From Cloeon dipterum (taxonomy: Eukaryota > Arthropoda > Insecta > Ephemeroptera > Baetidae), in the NCBI RefSeq assembly GCF_949628265.1, contig NC_088786.1:37779681-37843680 (forward strand): a stretch of 64,000 nucleotides of DNA. The letters run 5' to 3'. How positions within the stretch are numbered: the first letter of the stretch is position 1; each line of letters starts with the position of its first letter. The translations under genes were made by a program, and so were the position numbers. Below are positions 11,192 to 23,280 of this stretch, piece after piece. The notes beneath the pieces are model-generated. The model did not search any database. It was not told where the DNA came from and worked only from the letters and a program-made list of their open reading frames with translations.

Positions 11192-12871
11192 ATGCAACAA
11201 GAGTCGGAAACCATGGAAGGCCTGGCAGACTCGGTCACCATTGACATGAGTGCGCCCGAAAGGGACCCACTGGCCCTCGACTTCGTCCACAACAGTCCGT
11301 CATGTGAGTTAAAATCAACCCCCCCTATAAGCTGCAATACTCAACTCTCATTTATTTCCACTCAGGTGATCCCCTGCATGATTCGATTACGGAGGTCGTA
11401 GTTGGTCTTGGTCAAGGAAGAGAGTCGGGTGAGTAAAAAAGTTAATTGCATGTTGTCCTATTTGTATTTAAATTTCGCTCATTTCTTTCGAACGCAGTCC
11501 GCGAAGAAACCACAGCACAGTCCCCCACCAGGCCTGACGCAGCTGTCCCCCCCCAAACCAAGCGACGACTATTCCAGGACAAGAAGCCAAGCGAAGAGGA
11601 GGGCCAGGAACAAGAGTCAGAACAGTCTGACGAATACTCCGGCAGTGAGTACGTTCAAGGTAAGCACTCTTATTTTTACTACCCAGATTGCATGACATTA
11701 ATGCTCTTCTATCCAGAAGAAGAAGACAGCCAGTCCGGTGCGTCGACTTCGAGCCACACAGACAGTGAGCGTCAGAAGCGACCTCTCCGACCACCTCCAG
11801 CTTCGGACAGTCCAGAGATGGCAGACGCTCGTATGGAGCCGGCAGAGGACGACGAACTTGCTGCGCAAGTGGCAGGTGAGCTACAGGTTATATTACTGTT
11901 GAGGAAACATCTTTTAATAACTATTGTGCAATTTTCAGCTCTGAGGACGAGGAACGCTGCGTTGGCAGCGGCCAAGTTGGAACTCGTGCAGCGGGTAGCC
12001 TCCCTAGAAGCAAAGAAGGCCCGTCTCATGGAGGAGAACCAAACGTTGCGTGACGAAGCGGCTGTCAACGATCAAAGAGTGGCTCACCTCAAGAAGGCTC
12101 GGAGGGAATTCAAGCACCAGAACCTCGAGACGGTCCACTCTCTCCAACAGGCGGTCGCTGAGCCTGGAACCAGCAAGCACACAGAGGCCACTTACTGGTA
12201 AGACCAAATTTGAAACGCTCGTCATGCTTGTACTTCACAATTCTTGTTCTAGGACCAACATGAACGCTGTCGGCCAACGACTCAGCGAGCACGGTTGGCA
12301 GAAGGTTCTGCTGAATGACCCCAACCTACCAAAAAAGGTGAGTTATACCTAACACTGAATAATTAATGATTTTAATCTTTATTTCTTTTCAGGTTCCATC
12401 GTGTGTCACTTCAAAGAAGGGCAACATCGGCATCGAGCAGGACGACATCGATGAGTGCTACGAGGATGGCAGCGGATCCTTGTACTCGGTGATGCGGCAC
12501 GTGGCAATCAACCTCTTCAGGATCGAGAACCTCCTGTATTTCAGCTACGGAGGCACCAGGAGCACAAGGCGGCAAAAGGCAACCATGGCACTTCCCAAAG
12601 AGCTGAAGAATGAGTTTCTCGGTAAGTCTTTCTTGATTAAAAATTTACAATTAATTGAATAATTCTTTCCTTTGCAGACCTGGCCGGAAAAATCATTGCC
12701 AACACCAAGTACAAGTGGTACATCAGGTCGAAAGAGGTCACCATCAAGGAAATCGACATCAAGCGCATTGCCAAGAAAGCGCTCATCAATCTGATGACGG
12801 AGCGGCGCCCAAAGTTCAAACCTACCAAAGAAGACACAAGTTCCTCAGAGTCCGAAGACGATTCGGATTAA
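11192..12871 (+). CDS. Coiled-coil and BEN-like domain protein (BEN2)
   Basis: Nine exons with agreeing phases give 420 aa: 11192-11303, 11366-11428, 11498-11659, 11717-11875, 11939-12197, 12253-12337, 12393-12621, 12678-12871 (the first ATG sits one base after an acceptor, implying a 5' UTR exon). Residues 1-165 are acidic, Ser/Glu-rich and likely disordered. About 166-245 form a leucine-zipper coiled coil (LRTRNAALAAAKLELVQRV then LEEN-type heptads). From about 280, IGIEQDDIDECYEDG, LYSVMRHVAINLF and ALPKELKNEFL resemble a diverged BEN domain. A Lys-rich segment and an acidic SSSESEDDSD tail follow. A polyadenylation-like AATAAA occurs near 12,963. A dimeric DNA-binding protein is the likely reading; the BEN assignment is weaker than for BEN1. 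Confidence 0.72.
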
Positions 12872-13164
12872 TTTCCATGTCCGATACTGATTGGCAGCTA
12901 CCTTCAGTTACATTTTGCATTGTAATTATTTTCATATGCGTGATACACTGCTTGTTACCACAAATAAATTAACCATTCCAAAAATTTCATTGTTTTCTTT
13001 AACATTCCATGGCATTGCTCGCAGCAAACACGATTTTAATTTCTACAGTTTGTCGCAATTTCCATATTGCTCTAATACAATTTTTTCAATTGTTCGTGCA
13101 ACACGTTTCGTTATAAACAAAATCACGCTACGTTAACCCTTTCCCTCCGTTGCTGATTGTTTTC
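12872..13164. other. Spacer between BEN2 and the internal satellite
   Basis: 293 bp of AT-rich sequence with the BEN2 3' UTR at its left. I see no gene or clear motif in the remainder. Confidence 0.6.
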
Positions 13165-15350
13165 CGACAGTTAAATTGAACTGGATCTGCATTGCCGTGG
13201 CAGCGTAACCGCCATGGCCGAAACAGTAATTTTCGGATTTTGGCCGACGATTTCGATAAAAATTGCTTCGCGAATTATTCCGCGAATAATTACACAAAAA
13301 TTAAGTGGATGTGGTGCGGAATTAAATTTTTTTTTTCCGACAGTTAAATTGAACTGGATCTGCATTGCCGTGGCAGCGTAACCGCCATGGCCGAAACAGT
13401 AATTTTCGGTTTTTGGGCGAAATTTCCACGTCAACTTGCTTCCCGAGTGATTCCTCAACTAACTTTACAAAAATTTTTAATGAAACAGTGAAATTTGAAT
13501 TTTTTGAGCGACAATAGAAATTACACCATGCAACGCGACTAGGATCGCACTCAGCTTTATTTGGCGATCAAAGTGCTAAACTGGCAGCGGATCTGCATTG
13601 CCGTGGCAGCGTAACCGCCATGGCCGAAACAGTAATTTTCGGATTTTGGCCGACGATTTCGATAAAAATTGCTTCCCGAATTATTCCGCGAATAATTACA
13701 CAAAAATTAAGTGGATGTGGTGCGGAATTAAATTTTTTTTTTCCGACAGTTAAATTGAACTGGATCTGCATTGCCGTGGCAGCGTAACCGCCATGGCCGA
13801 AACAGTAATTTTCGGATTTTGGCCGACGATTTCGATAAAAATTGCTTCGCGAATTATTCCGCGAATAATTACACAAAAATTAAGTGGATGTGGTGCGGAA
13901 TTAAATTTTTTTTTTCCGACAGTTAAATTGAACTGGATCTGCATTGCCGTGGCAGCGTAACCGCCATGGCCGAAACAGTAATTTTCGGTTTTTGGGCGAA
14001 ATTTCCACGTCAACTTGCTTCCCGAGTGATTCCTCAACTAACTTTACAAAAATTTTTAATGAAACAGTGAAATTTGAATTTTTTGAGCGACATTAGAAAT
14101 TACACCATGCAACGCGACTAGGATCGCACTCAGCTTTATTTGGCGATCAAAGTGCTAAACTGGCAGCGGATCTGCATTGCCGTGGCAGCGTAACCGCCAT
14201 GGCCGAAACAGTAATTTTCGGATTTTGGCCGACGATTTCGATAAAAATTGCTTCGCGAATTATTCCGCGAATAATTACACAAAAATTAAGTGGATGTGGT
14301 GCGGAATTAAATTTTTTTTTTCCGACAGTTAAATTGAACTGGATCTGCATTGCCGTGGCAGCGTAACCGCCATGGCCGAAACAGTAATTTTCGGTTTTTG
14401 GGCGAAATTTCCACGTCAACTTGCTTCCCGAGTGATTCCTCAACTAACTTTACAAAAATTTTTAATGAAACAGTGAAATTTGAATTTTTTGAGCGACAAT
14501 AGAAATTACACCATGCAACGCGACTAGGATCGCACTCAGCTTTATTTGGCGATCAAAGTGCTAAACTGGCAGCGGATCTGCATTGCCGTGGCAGCGTAAC
14601 CGCCATGGCCGAAACAGTAATTTTCGGATTTTGGCCGACGATTTCGATAAAAATTGCTTCCCGAATTATTCCGCGAATAATTACACAAAAATTAAGTGGA
14701 TGTGGTGCGGAATTAAATTTTTTTTTTCCGACAGTTAAATTGAACTGGATCTGCATTGCCGTGGCAGCGTAACCGCCATGGCCGAAACAGTAATTTTCGG
14801 ATTTTGGCCGACGATTTCGATAAAAATTGCTTCGCGAATTATTCCGCGAATAATTACACAAAAATTAAGTGGATGTGGTGCGGAATTAAATTTTTTTTTC
14901 CGACAGTTAAATTGAACTGGATCTGCATTGCCGTGGCAGCGTAACCGCCATGGCCGAAACAGTAATTTTCGGTTTTTGGGCGAAATTTCCACGTCAACTT
15001 GCTTCCCGAGTGATTCCTCAACTAACTTTACAAAAATTTTTAATGAAACAGTGAAATTTGAATTTTTTGAGCGACATTAGAAATTACACCATGCAACGCG
15101 ACTAGGATCGCACTCAGCTTTATTTGGCGATCAAAGTGCTAAACTGGCAGCGGATCTGCATTGCCGTGGCAGCGTAACCGCCATGGCCGAAACAGTAATT
15201 TTCGGATTTTGGCCGACGATTTCGATAAAAATTGCTTCCCGAATTATTCCGCGAATAATTACACAAAAATTAAGTGGATGTGGTGCGGAATTAAATTTTT
15301 TTTTCCGACAGTTAAATTGAACTGGATCTGCATTGCCGTGGCAGTTGATC
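13165..15350 (+). repeat. Internal higher-order satellite (A-B-C units of about 580 bp)
   Basis: Monomers share a core of TGCATTGCCGTGGCAGCGT followed by AACCGCCATGGCCGAAACAG, at about 13,185, 13,360, 13,590, 13,765, 13,940, 14,168, 14,346, 14,578, 14,750, 14,922, 15,155 and a terminal part-copy at 15,326. Three monomer types alternate: A (about 173 bp, with TTCGCGAATTATTCCGCGAA), B (about 240 bp, with a GCGACATTAG/GCGACAATAG stretch and AACGCGACTAGG) and C (about 165 bp, TTCCCGAATTATT). The order is ABC-ABC-BC-ABC-a, so one A monomer has been lost. Copies are nearly identical, implying recent homogenisation. Long minus-strand ORFs inside (about 95-102 codons) recur with the repeat and are not evidence of a protein. 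Confidence 0.92.
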
Positions 15351-15543
15351 TGCAAGCCCAAACGGTTACTGCAGTGGGCGTGGAGTGCATCTGCAAAATC
15401 TCATGAATCACTTTCAGCAACTCTGCTCAACCTTCCAATTTTGGACTTTTACTGCAATTCTCCAAGGCTGTCCTTCGTGCTTACACTAATTCTGCGCATA
15501 AATTGCTTCAAGTGACACACTGTTGCCACGCAATTTCTCAAAA

Positions 15544-18352
15544 ATGCGGCCACTTGGATCATATGCCCAATTTGGCAATCAGTTCTGCAAAATTGTCAGT
15601 GCAGAGGAAGATCAGGCATTCAGGTCCCCGGCAATTTACCACATCACAGTGCTCGAGTGAGTCTTTTCGAACGAACCATTACAATATCTCGCAGCTCTAA
15701 TTTATTCCCATAGGCGAGTTGCTAAGACTCTCATCCAGAACGGACCGCCAAATGAGTTGGTCCAAATTAAAGGATGCCATTACGTGGAAGACAGGGCCCT
15801 CCGTGATACTATTCGAGTTCTACCATCCATGCAGGAGGCTTCTACAGATGCTTCATATTTCTGCAGACTCTAGTACTTATAATACACTTAAACAACAAGT
15901 TTTGCCTAATTAGCGATTAAACACTCGTGCAGTTTTGATGGATCCTCGTTCCTACCAACAATGATTTTCAACGAACAAGACAAGTGGTGCCCTTGCAGGT
16001 ATTCAAGCAAACGAAAGATGCTGGCGCACGTCACAACGGACGGATTGAATGGCCTAACTTCTGTAACACATCATTTTAATATTCAAAAGGCCAACAAAAA
16101 CTCTATCAAATGTTTCATTATGGTGTCACAGGTGCGGTTCGGCTCGTCCGTTGCTATTGAGAAGGGGACATGCTTAGCCACAACACTCAAATCAGAGCAA
16201 TTGCCAGAAGTGCCTGGACAAAAATTACTCCGCGTTGTCCGCGTTGACAAAATCAAGGTCAAAAAAACCGGTGACAAAAAATCAGACCAGGTACTCGCTG
16301 CATCAAAGATTCGGTTGGCTGTCACTTGCTTTGTCAGACCTCCTGAGACCAACAGTTGTTCGCAAGAATCGCCTGCAAATCTTCTACACTTGTCTTCATA
16401 CAGTGAATATACTCATTTAACAAAACCCTCCGCTTTTTTTAAAACCATCTTCACTACCATTCACAGAAACTGAAATTTCTGGTGCACTTTTCGTCGCGGT
16501 CGTTAACGTCTCGTTCCATAACACACTGGAAGTGAAGTACACAACCGACATCGATCAATACGGAACGGCCACATACATCTGCAACAGTCTCCTAGACATG
16601 CAAACCAACCAAGTTGTATTGCCTGCTTCCATCCCAAAATTAGTAATTGAATTCATTTATGCTAACAGCTTTCGATGCTTGATGGCTCCCTTGCTTCAAC
16701 AAAGAGTGTTACTCCGTCACTCGAATCAAATCCACTCCGATGCCTAGATCTGTTCTGCGGCTGCGGAGGATTATCCCTAGGGTTGGAGATGAGCCACCTG
16801 ACAACCTGCCTTTGGGCAGTTGACGCAGACCCTACAGCGTGCAAATCCTTCGCTGCCAACTTCAGACAAGCAACAGTGTACCAAAGTTCAGCCATTGACT
16901 GGTTGAAAGAACTAAAAACGGTAACTTGTTCGAGCACAACACCAAGGAAGATTAATACTCCTAAATCCAAAATAGGGAGCATTGTTCACAAAAAAGGGAC
17001 AGAAGCTGCCACAAACCGGCGAGGTGGAAATGATTATTGGAGGACCGCCGTGCCAAGGATTCTCCAAATTAAATAGATTCAAAAACAACAACACCTCAGT
17101 CACAAACGTAACTACTTAGAATTCACTAAAATCAACTTTCCATTGTTTCTTTCATGCCATTCTTCAGAAATCACAAGTTCCAGTGTTTCTGGAAATCGTC
17201 GCCTACTTCAGGCCTAAGTGCTTCTTGATGGAAAATGTCAAATCCTTCATCACAGAGGATGGTGGAAAACACTTTCTGGCAGCGCTGCAGGCAACCAAAG
17301 ACTTGGGTTATTATTTCAACTTCAATGTCTTACAGGCTGCTGATTTCGGCGCACCTCAACAACGCCCTAGGTTGTCCTCTCCAAAACTTCACTAATCCCA
17401 CTAACAACATTTCCCAATCTGCTAGGTTCTTCCTGTTTGGCACCCTCGACAGCAGACGGCTGGCTGCAGCACCAATAAGCACCCATTACTCTGGTCTGGA
17501 AGTCACAAGTGTCAAAGCAGCCAGTCATACTCTGGTACCAATTCATGCTTTCCACCACTGCCTAATTCGTAGCTTCCTTCCCCCTACAGTCATTCACGGA
17601 CAAACAGGAAGCTTACTTTCAAAAAGTTACTGTGCACCACGCCATTGCTGATTTGCCAGATGTTGAGCCACAAGAGAGCGGCAACAAAATCAGCTACAAC
17701 TCAATCAACTCAACTTTCCAATTCAAAGTGAGTATAACAATCATTTCAATCCGAAACTATTAATAACATTTCTTCACAGATGAGGAATGGCAGTGACACT
17801 TTGCGATTGCATAAGCTCCCCACGTCACTGAATCCAGATGACCAAAAAAGGATCACAATGATCCCGCCAGGGTCAGACTGGCGATGCCTACCTCAGTCAG
17901 AACACGAGGAATGCTTCAAAACGTTTGCGCTAACTTCGCTTAAAATTTATTTAAAATTAATCTTCCTCTTCTCTACTTCCATTAGAGGCATGCCCCTTGC
18001 ACCTAAGTCACTGGTAAAGTCCTCTCGCTCTAATGGTGACTGGAAAGGAGCTTATGGCAGACTGCGATGGTCCGACCTCTTCATGACAGTTTTAACAAGA
18101 CCAACCCTTGCTTCTAAGACTGGGACAATCATCCATCCTATCTACAATAGAACCCTGACAATACGAGAGTTTGCACGAGCACAGACCTTTCCAGACAACT
18201 TCAAATTCAAAGGGACCATAGCTCAAGTTCAGCGACAGGTAGCCTATCTAAGTCATTAAAGCCCTTTGATAATTAATAATATTGCTCTACAGATTGGAAA
18301 CGCGGTACCCCCCCTTCTGGCTGAATCACTCGGACGTGCATTCAAAATCTAA
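15544..18352 (+). CDS. DNMT1-type DNA (cytosine-5) methyltransferase
   Basis: Twelve exons with consistent phases give 725 aa: 15544-15656, 15714-15872, 15933-16402, 16467-16612, 16669-16920, 16976-17107, 17168-17370, 17426-17534, 17590-17727, 17780-17922, 17986-18238 and 18293-18352. The N-terminal 290 residues look like diverged BAH modules (for example [12 protein letters not shown] and FVRPPETN). The catalytic half has motif [13 protein letters not shown], motif [11 protein letters not shown] with its catalytic Cys, motif VI MENV, motif VIII QQRPR and motif X IGNAVPP. The stretch [10 protein letters not shown] just before motif IV is characteristic of DNMT1 rather than DNMT3. There is no RFTS or CXXC region, and the target-recognition segment is short. 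It transfers methyl groups from SAM to cytosine, presumably in the nucleus. Base composition is more AT-rich than the helicase and recombinase genes, suggesting separate origin. The ATG at 15,544 is the first in frame after a stop; an upstream exon cannot be excluded. Confidence 0.88.
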
Positions 18353-18499
18353 CAAAACGTACGCCTCATTCTCCTCTTTCATAACAACACGAGTCATATT
18401 CAATAAAATTTTTACTTCATAACTGTGTATTTATTTCCATTCATTACATTCCATTCCTGCACAGTCCCTCCAATGGCTGCCACCAGCATGAAGACCGAA
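18353..18499. other. DNMT 3' flank
   Basis: Short AT-rich stretch with a polyadenylation-like CAATAAAATT near 18,401 followed by the first base pairs leading into the right array. No gene seen. Confidence 0.6.
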
Positions 18500-21400
18500 G
18501 CATGGCCGGCGAGCAGGGCGCCCAGGGCAACCGCCTCTCACTGCAGCATGCCCCAGAGGTGCTCCAGCCTTGGCACGGCTGCTGGCGGGGCGTCTCAGAC
18601 TGCCTGCTGCACCTCTCGTGCCACCGTCTGGACTCTCACATGCCTGAAATCAAAGTGAATCAGTCACAGCGCACAAAAAACACAACATGGCGCAATAAGG
18701 AAGGCCACAGCTGAATGCCAAACACATATTGCACATGTAAAACAGTTTTCACTCACCCCACACGCAGACAACTCCTTCGCCACCCAGCTCGGTCGCCAAC
18801 CACTCTCCAACTGCCAGCTTCGAGGTGTTTGGCGGCTAGCAGGGCGCCCAGGGCAACCGCCTCTCACTGCAGCATGCCCCAGAGGTGCTCCTGGGGACTC
18901 CCAGCCTTGGCAAGGCTGCTGGCGGGGCGTCTCAGACTGCCTGCTGCACCTCTCGTGCCACCGTCTGGACTCTCACATGCCTGAAATCAAAGTGAATCAG
19001 TCACAGCGCACAAAAAACACAACATGGCGCAATAAGGAAGGCCACAGCTGAATGCCAAACACATATTGCACATGTAAAACAGTTTTCACTCACCCCAACA
19101 CGCAGACAACTCCTTCGCCACCCAGCTCGGTCGCCAACCACTCTCCAACTGCCAGCTTCGAAGTGTTTGGCGGCTAGCAGGGCGCCCAGGGCAACCGCCT
19201 CTCACTGCAGCATGCCCCAGAGGTGCTCCAGCCTTGGCACGGCTGCTGGCGGGACGTCTCAGACTGACTGCTGCACCTCTCGTGCCACCGTCTGGACTCT
19301 CACATGCCTGAAATCAAAGTGAATCAGTCACAGCGCACAAAAAACACAACATGGCGCAATAAGGAAGGCCACAGCTGAATGCCAAACACATATTGCACAT
19401 GTAAAACAGTTTTCACTCACCCCACACGCAGACAACTCCTTCGCCACCCAGCTCGGTCGCCAACCACTCTCCAACTGCCAGCTTCGAGGTGTTTGGCGGC
19501 TAGCAGGGCGCCCAGGGCAACCGCCTCTCACTGCAGCATGCCCCAGAGGTGCTCCTGGGGACTCCTAGCCTTGGCAAGGCTGCTGGCGGGGCGTCTCAGA
19601 CTGACTGCTGCACCTCTCGTGCCACCGTCTGGACTCTCACATGCCTGAAATCAAAGTGAATCAGTCACAGCGCACAAAAAACACAACATGGCGCAATAAG
19701 GAAGGCCACAGCTGAATGCCAAACACATTTTGCACATGCAAAACAGTTTTCACTCACCCCACACGCAGACAACTCCGTCGCCACCCAGCTCGGTCGCCAA
19801 CCACTCTCCAACTGCCAGCTTCGAGGTGTTTGGCGGCTAGCAGGGCGCCCAGGGCAACCGCCTCTCACTGCAGCATGCCCCAGAGGTGCTCCAGCCTTGG
19901 CACGGCTGCTGGCGGGGCGTCTCAGACTGACTGCTGCACCTCTCGTGCCACCGTCTGGACTCAGACATGCCTGAAATCAAAGTGAATCAGTCACAGCGCA
20001 CAAAAAACACAACATGGCGCAATAAGGAAGGCCACAGCTGAATGCCAAACACATTTTGCACATGCAAAACAGTTTTCACTCACCCCACACGCAGACAACT
20101 CCGTCGCCACCCAGCTCGGTCGCCAACCACTCTCCAACTGCCAGCTTCGAGGTGTTTGGCGGCTAGCAGGGCGCCCAGGGCAACCGCCTCTCACTGCAGC
20201 ATGCCCCAGAGGTGCTCCTGGGGACTCCCAGCCTTGGCAAGGCTGCTGGCGGGGCGTCTCAGACTGACTGCTGCACCTCTCGTGCCACCGTCTGGACTCT
20301 CACATGCCTGAAATCAAAGTGAATCAGTCACAGCGCACAAAAAACACAACATGGCGCAATAAGGAAGGCCACAGCTGAATGCCAAACACATATTGCACAT
20401 GCAAAACAGTTTTCACTCACCCCACACGCAGACAACTCCTTCGCCACCCAGCTCGGTCGCCAACCACTCTCCAACTGCCAGCTTCGAGGTGTTTGGCGGC
20501 TAGCAGGGCGCCCAGGGCAACCGCCTCTCACTGCAGCATGCCCCAGAGGTGCTCCAGCCTTGGCACGGCTGCTGGCGGGACGTCTCAGACTGACTGCTGC
20601 ACCTCTCGTGCCACCGTCTGGACTCTCACATGCCTGAAATCAAAGTGAATCAGTCACAGCGCACAAAAAACACAACATGGCGCAATAAGGAAGGCCACAG
20701 CTGAATGCCAAACACATATTGCACATGCAAAACAGTTTTCACTCACCCCACACGCAGACAACTCCGTCGCCACCCAGCTCGGTCGCCAACCACTCTCCAA
20801 CTGCCAGCTTCGAGGTGTTTGGCGGCTAGCAGGGCGCCCAGGGCAACCGCCTCTCACTGCAGCATGCCCCAGAGGTGCTCCTGGGGACTCCCAGCCTTGG
20901 CAAGGCTGCTGGCGGGGCGTCTCAGACTGACTGCTGCACCTCTCGTGCCACCGTCTGGACTCTCACATGCCTGAAATCAAAGTGAATCAGTCACAGCGCA
21001 CAAAAAACACAACATGGCGCAATAAGGAAGGCCACAGCTGAATGCCAAACACATTTTGCACATGCAAAACAGTTTTCACTCACCCCACACGCAGACAACT
21101 CCGTCGCCACCCAGCTCGGTCGCCAACCACTCTCCAACTGCCAGCTTCGAAGTGTTTGGCGGCTAGCAGGGCGCCCAGGGCAACCGCCTCTCACTGCAGC
21201 ATGCCCCAGAGGTGCTCCAGCCTTGGCACGGCTGCTGGCGGGACGTCTCAGACTGACTGCTGCACCTCTCGTGCCACCGTCTGGACTCTCACATGCCTGA
21301 AATCAAAGTGAATCAGTCACAGCGCACAAAAAACACAACATGGCGCAATAAGGAAGGCCACAGCTGAATGCCAAACACATATTGCACATGTAAAACAGTT

Positions 21401-22310
21401 TTCACTCACCCCACACGCAGACAACTCCTTCGCCACCCAGCTCGGTCGCCAACCACTCTCCAACTGCCAGCTTCGAGGTGTTTGGCGGCTAGCAGGGCGC
21501 CCAGGGCAACCGCCTCTCACTGCAGCATGCCCCAGAGGTGCTCCTGGGGACTCCCAGCCTTGGCAAGGCTGCTGGCGGGGCGTCTCAGACTGCCTGCTGC
21601 ACCTCTCGTGCCACCGTCTGGACTCTCACATGCCTGAAATCAAAGTGAATCAGTCACAGCGCACAAAAAACACAACATGGCGCAATAAGGAAGGCCACAG
21701 CTGAATGCCAAACACATATTGCACATGTAAAACAGTTTTCACTCACCCCAACACGCAGACAACTCCTTCGCCACCCAGCTCGGTCGCCAACCACTCTCCA
21801 ACTGCCAGCTTCGAAGTGTTTGGCGGCTAGCAGGGCGCCCAGGGCAACCGCCTCTCACTGCAGCATGCCCCAGAGGTGCTCCAGCCTTGGCACGGCTGCT
21901 GGCGGGACGTCTCAGACTGACTGCTGCACCTCTCGTGCCACCGTCTGGACTCAGACATGCCTGAAATCAAAGTGAATCAGTCACAGCGCACAAAAAACAC
22001 AACATGGCGCAATAAGGAAGGCCACAGCTGAATGCCAAACACATATTGCACATGTAAAACAGTTTTCACTCACCCCAACACGCAGACAACTCCTTCGCCA
22101 CCCAGCTCGGTCGCCAACCACTCTCCAACTGCCAGCTTCGAAGTGTTTGGCGGCTAGCAGGGCGCCCAGGGCAACCGCCTCTCACTGCAGCATGCCCCAG
22201 AGGTGCTCCTGGGGACTCCCAGCCTTGGCACGGCTGCTGGCGGGGCGTCTCAGACTGACTGCTGCACCTCTCGTGCCGCCGTCTGGACTCTCACATGCCT
22301 GAAAACAAAG
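18500..22310 (-). repeat. Right terminal tandem array, alternating 326/337-bp units
   Basis: Twelve reverse-complement copies of the left-array unit. The landmark CCGCCTCTCA occurs at 18,531, 18,857, 19,195, 19,521, 19,858, 20,184, 20,521, 20,847, 21,184, 21,510, 21,848 and 22,175. Spacings alternate strictly between 326-327 and 337-338, because units with and without an 11-bp segment alternate. The true repeat period is therefore a dimer of about 663 bp. Small shared variants (CACATATTGCACATG versus CACATTTTGCACATG) also move in blocks. The donor- and acceptor-like sites point leftwards, into the element. Confidence 0.95.
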
Positions 22311-22560
22311 TTAATCAGTCACTGTCCATAAAATACATGATATAGCGCAATAAGGAAGGCCAAAAATCAATGCCTTACACATATTTCAATTTTAAAACTG
22401 TTTCCACTCACCCCGCCACGCAGCCAACTCCGTCCTCACCCAGCTCGGTCCCCTAACACTCTCCAACTGCCAAGTTAGCGGTGCTTGGCAGCAAGCAGGG
22501 CGCCCAGGGCATACACCTGGCCCTGCTGCATGCAACGCTGGGCGCCTACGGGGACTTAAA
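22311..22560 (-). repeat. Degenerate outermost array unit
   Basis: A thirteenth, strongly diverged copy: the CAATAAGGAAGGCC core, the donor-like region (AAACTGTTTCCACTCACCCC) and the AGCAGGGCGCCCAGGGCA block are still recognisable. It ends near a GC-rich imperfect inverted repeat (GGGCGCCCAG ... CTGGGCGCCT at 22,498-22,547). This is the best candidate for the outer right end of the element. Confidence 0.7.
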
Positions 22561-23280
22561 ACTTTGCCCGCGGCATAAATTCAGGGCATAAACTCAGACA
22601 ACAATGGCGGCGACTTTTAGAAAAGCACTCATGGCACAATCACAAATGATGTCAAGGCGCATGCGCCAGATGGTCTGTAATCACTACCGCGCAGCGCTCA
22701 CAACACCACTCGTGCTGCCACCTTCCCATACCACACTCGAAAAACCGGTTGTTTTGGCACCATCCCCACCCATTTACAACCGTCCAGCTTGGATGACGCC
22801 CATCACCTTGATAATGCCAACCTCTGAAATTCGTCAACTTTGACCATTTTTTTCACCCCCAACCCCAACCCCAAAAAATCCAAAAAAATATTTTTTAACA
22901 CCCCCCCAACCGCATTGACGCCCACAGCAAGTATGAAGCGAATTCATTACTATCATTTTTGTAAACAAAACAATAAAAATATTCAGAAGGATGCCATAAG
23001 TGACGCTATTCTGTTTATAGAGTATTTTAGACAGTTAAAATTTAATCAAAGTCGCAGTGATAGGTCAACATACATAAAAAATCATTGATTGAGTGTTAGT
23101 TAAATTAAGTAGAACTTATCAGTCCGTTAAAGAGTAAAAATATTTTTGCATTGTTGGCTATAGCAACCAAGTTGTTACTTATGTCAATTGTTTTTTAATT
23201 AAGCAACAGTTATAACTTCCGCAATAATTAATAATGAAATCAGGTCTGTCAAACAATTATTAAAGCTGAGATTTTTTAAA
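22561..23280. other. Unassigned sequence between the element and the LRR cluster
   Basis: About 700 bp that match neither the array nor any LRR gene copy in the window. There is one 79-codon open frame at 22,604-22,843 with no recognisable motif, and a C/A-rich homopolymer-like stretch at 22,850-22,910. The right boundary is where homology to LRR intron 1 begins. Confidence 0.5.

Noticed and set aside
13171-15361. Family of 76-102-aa minus-strand ORFs in the internal satellite
   Set aside because: They repeat with the satellite monomers and have no independent coding signal.
15999-16131. Possible intron (GTATTC...TCACAG) inside DNMT exon 3
   Set aside because: Removing it shifts the frame and gives an early stop; read-through stays open and leads into the BAH-like region.
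1-22560. Endogenous virus interpretation
   Set aside because: No capsid, packaging ATPase, viral polymerase or envelope-like gene is visible, and the genes are intron-rich. A transposon with captured genes fits better.
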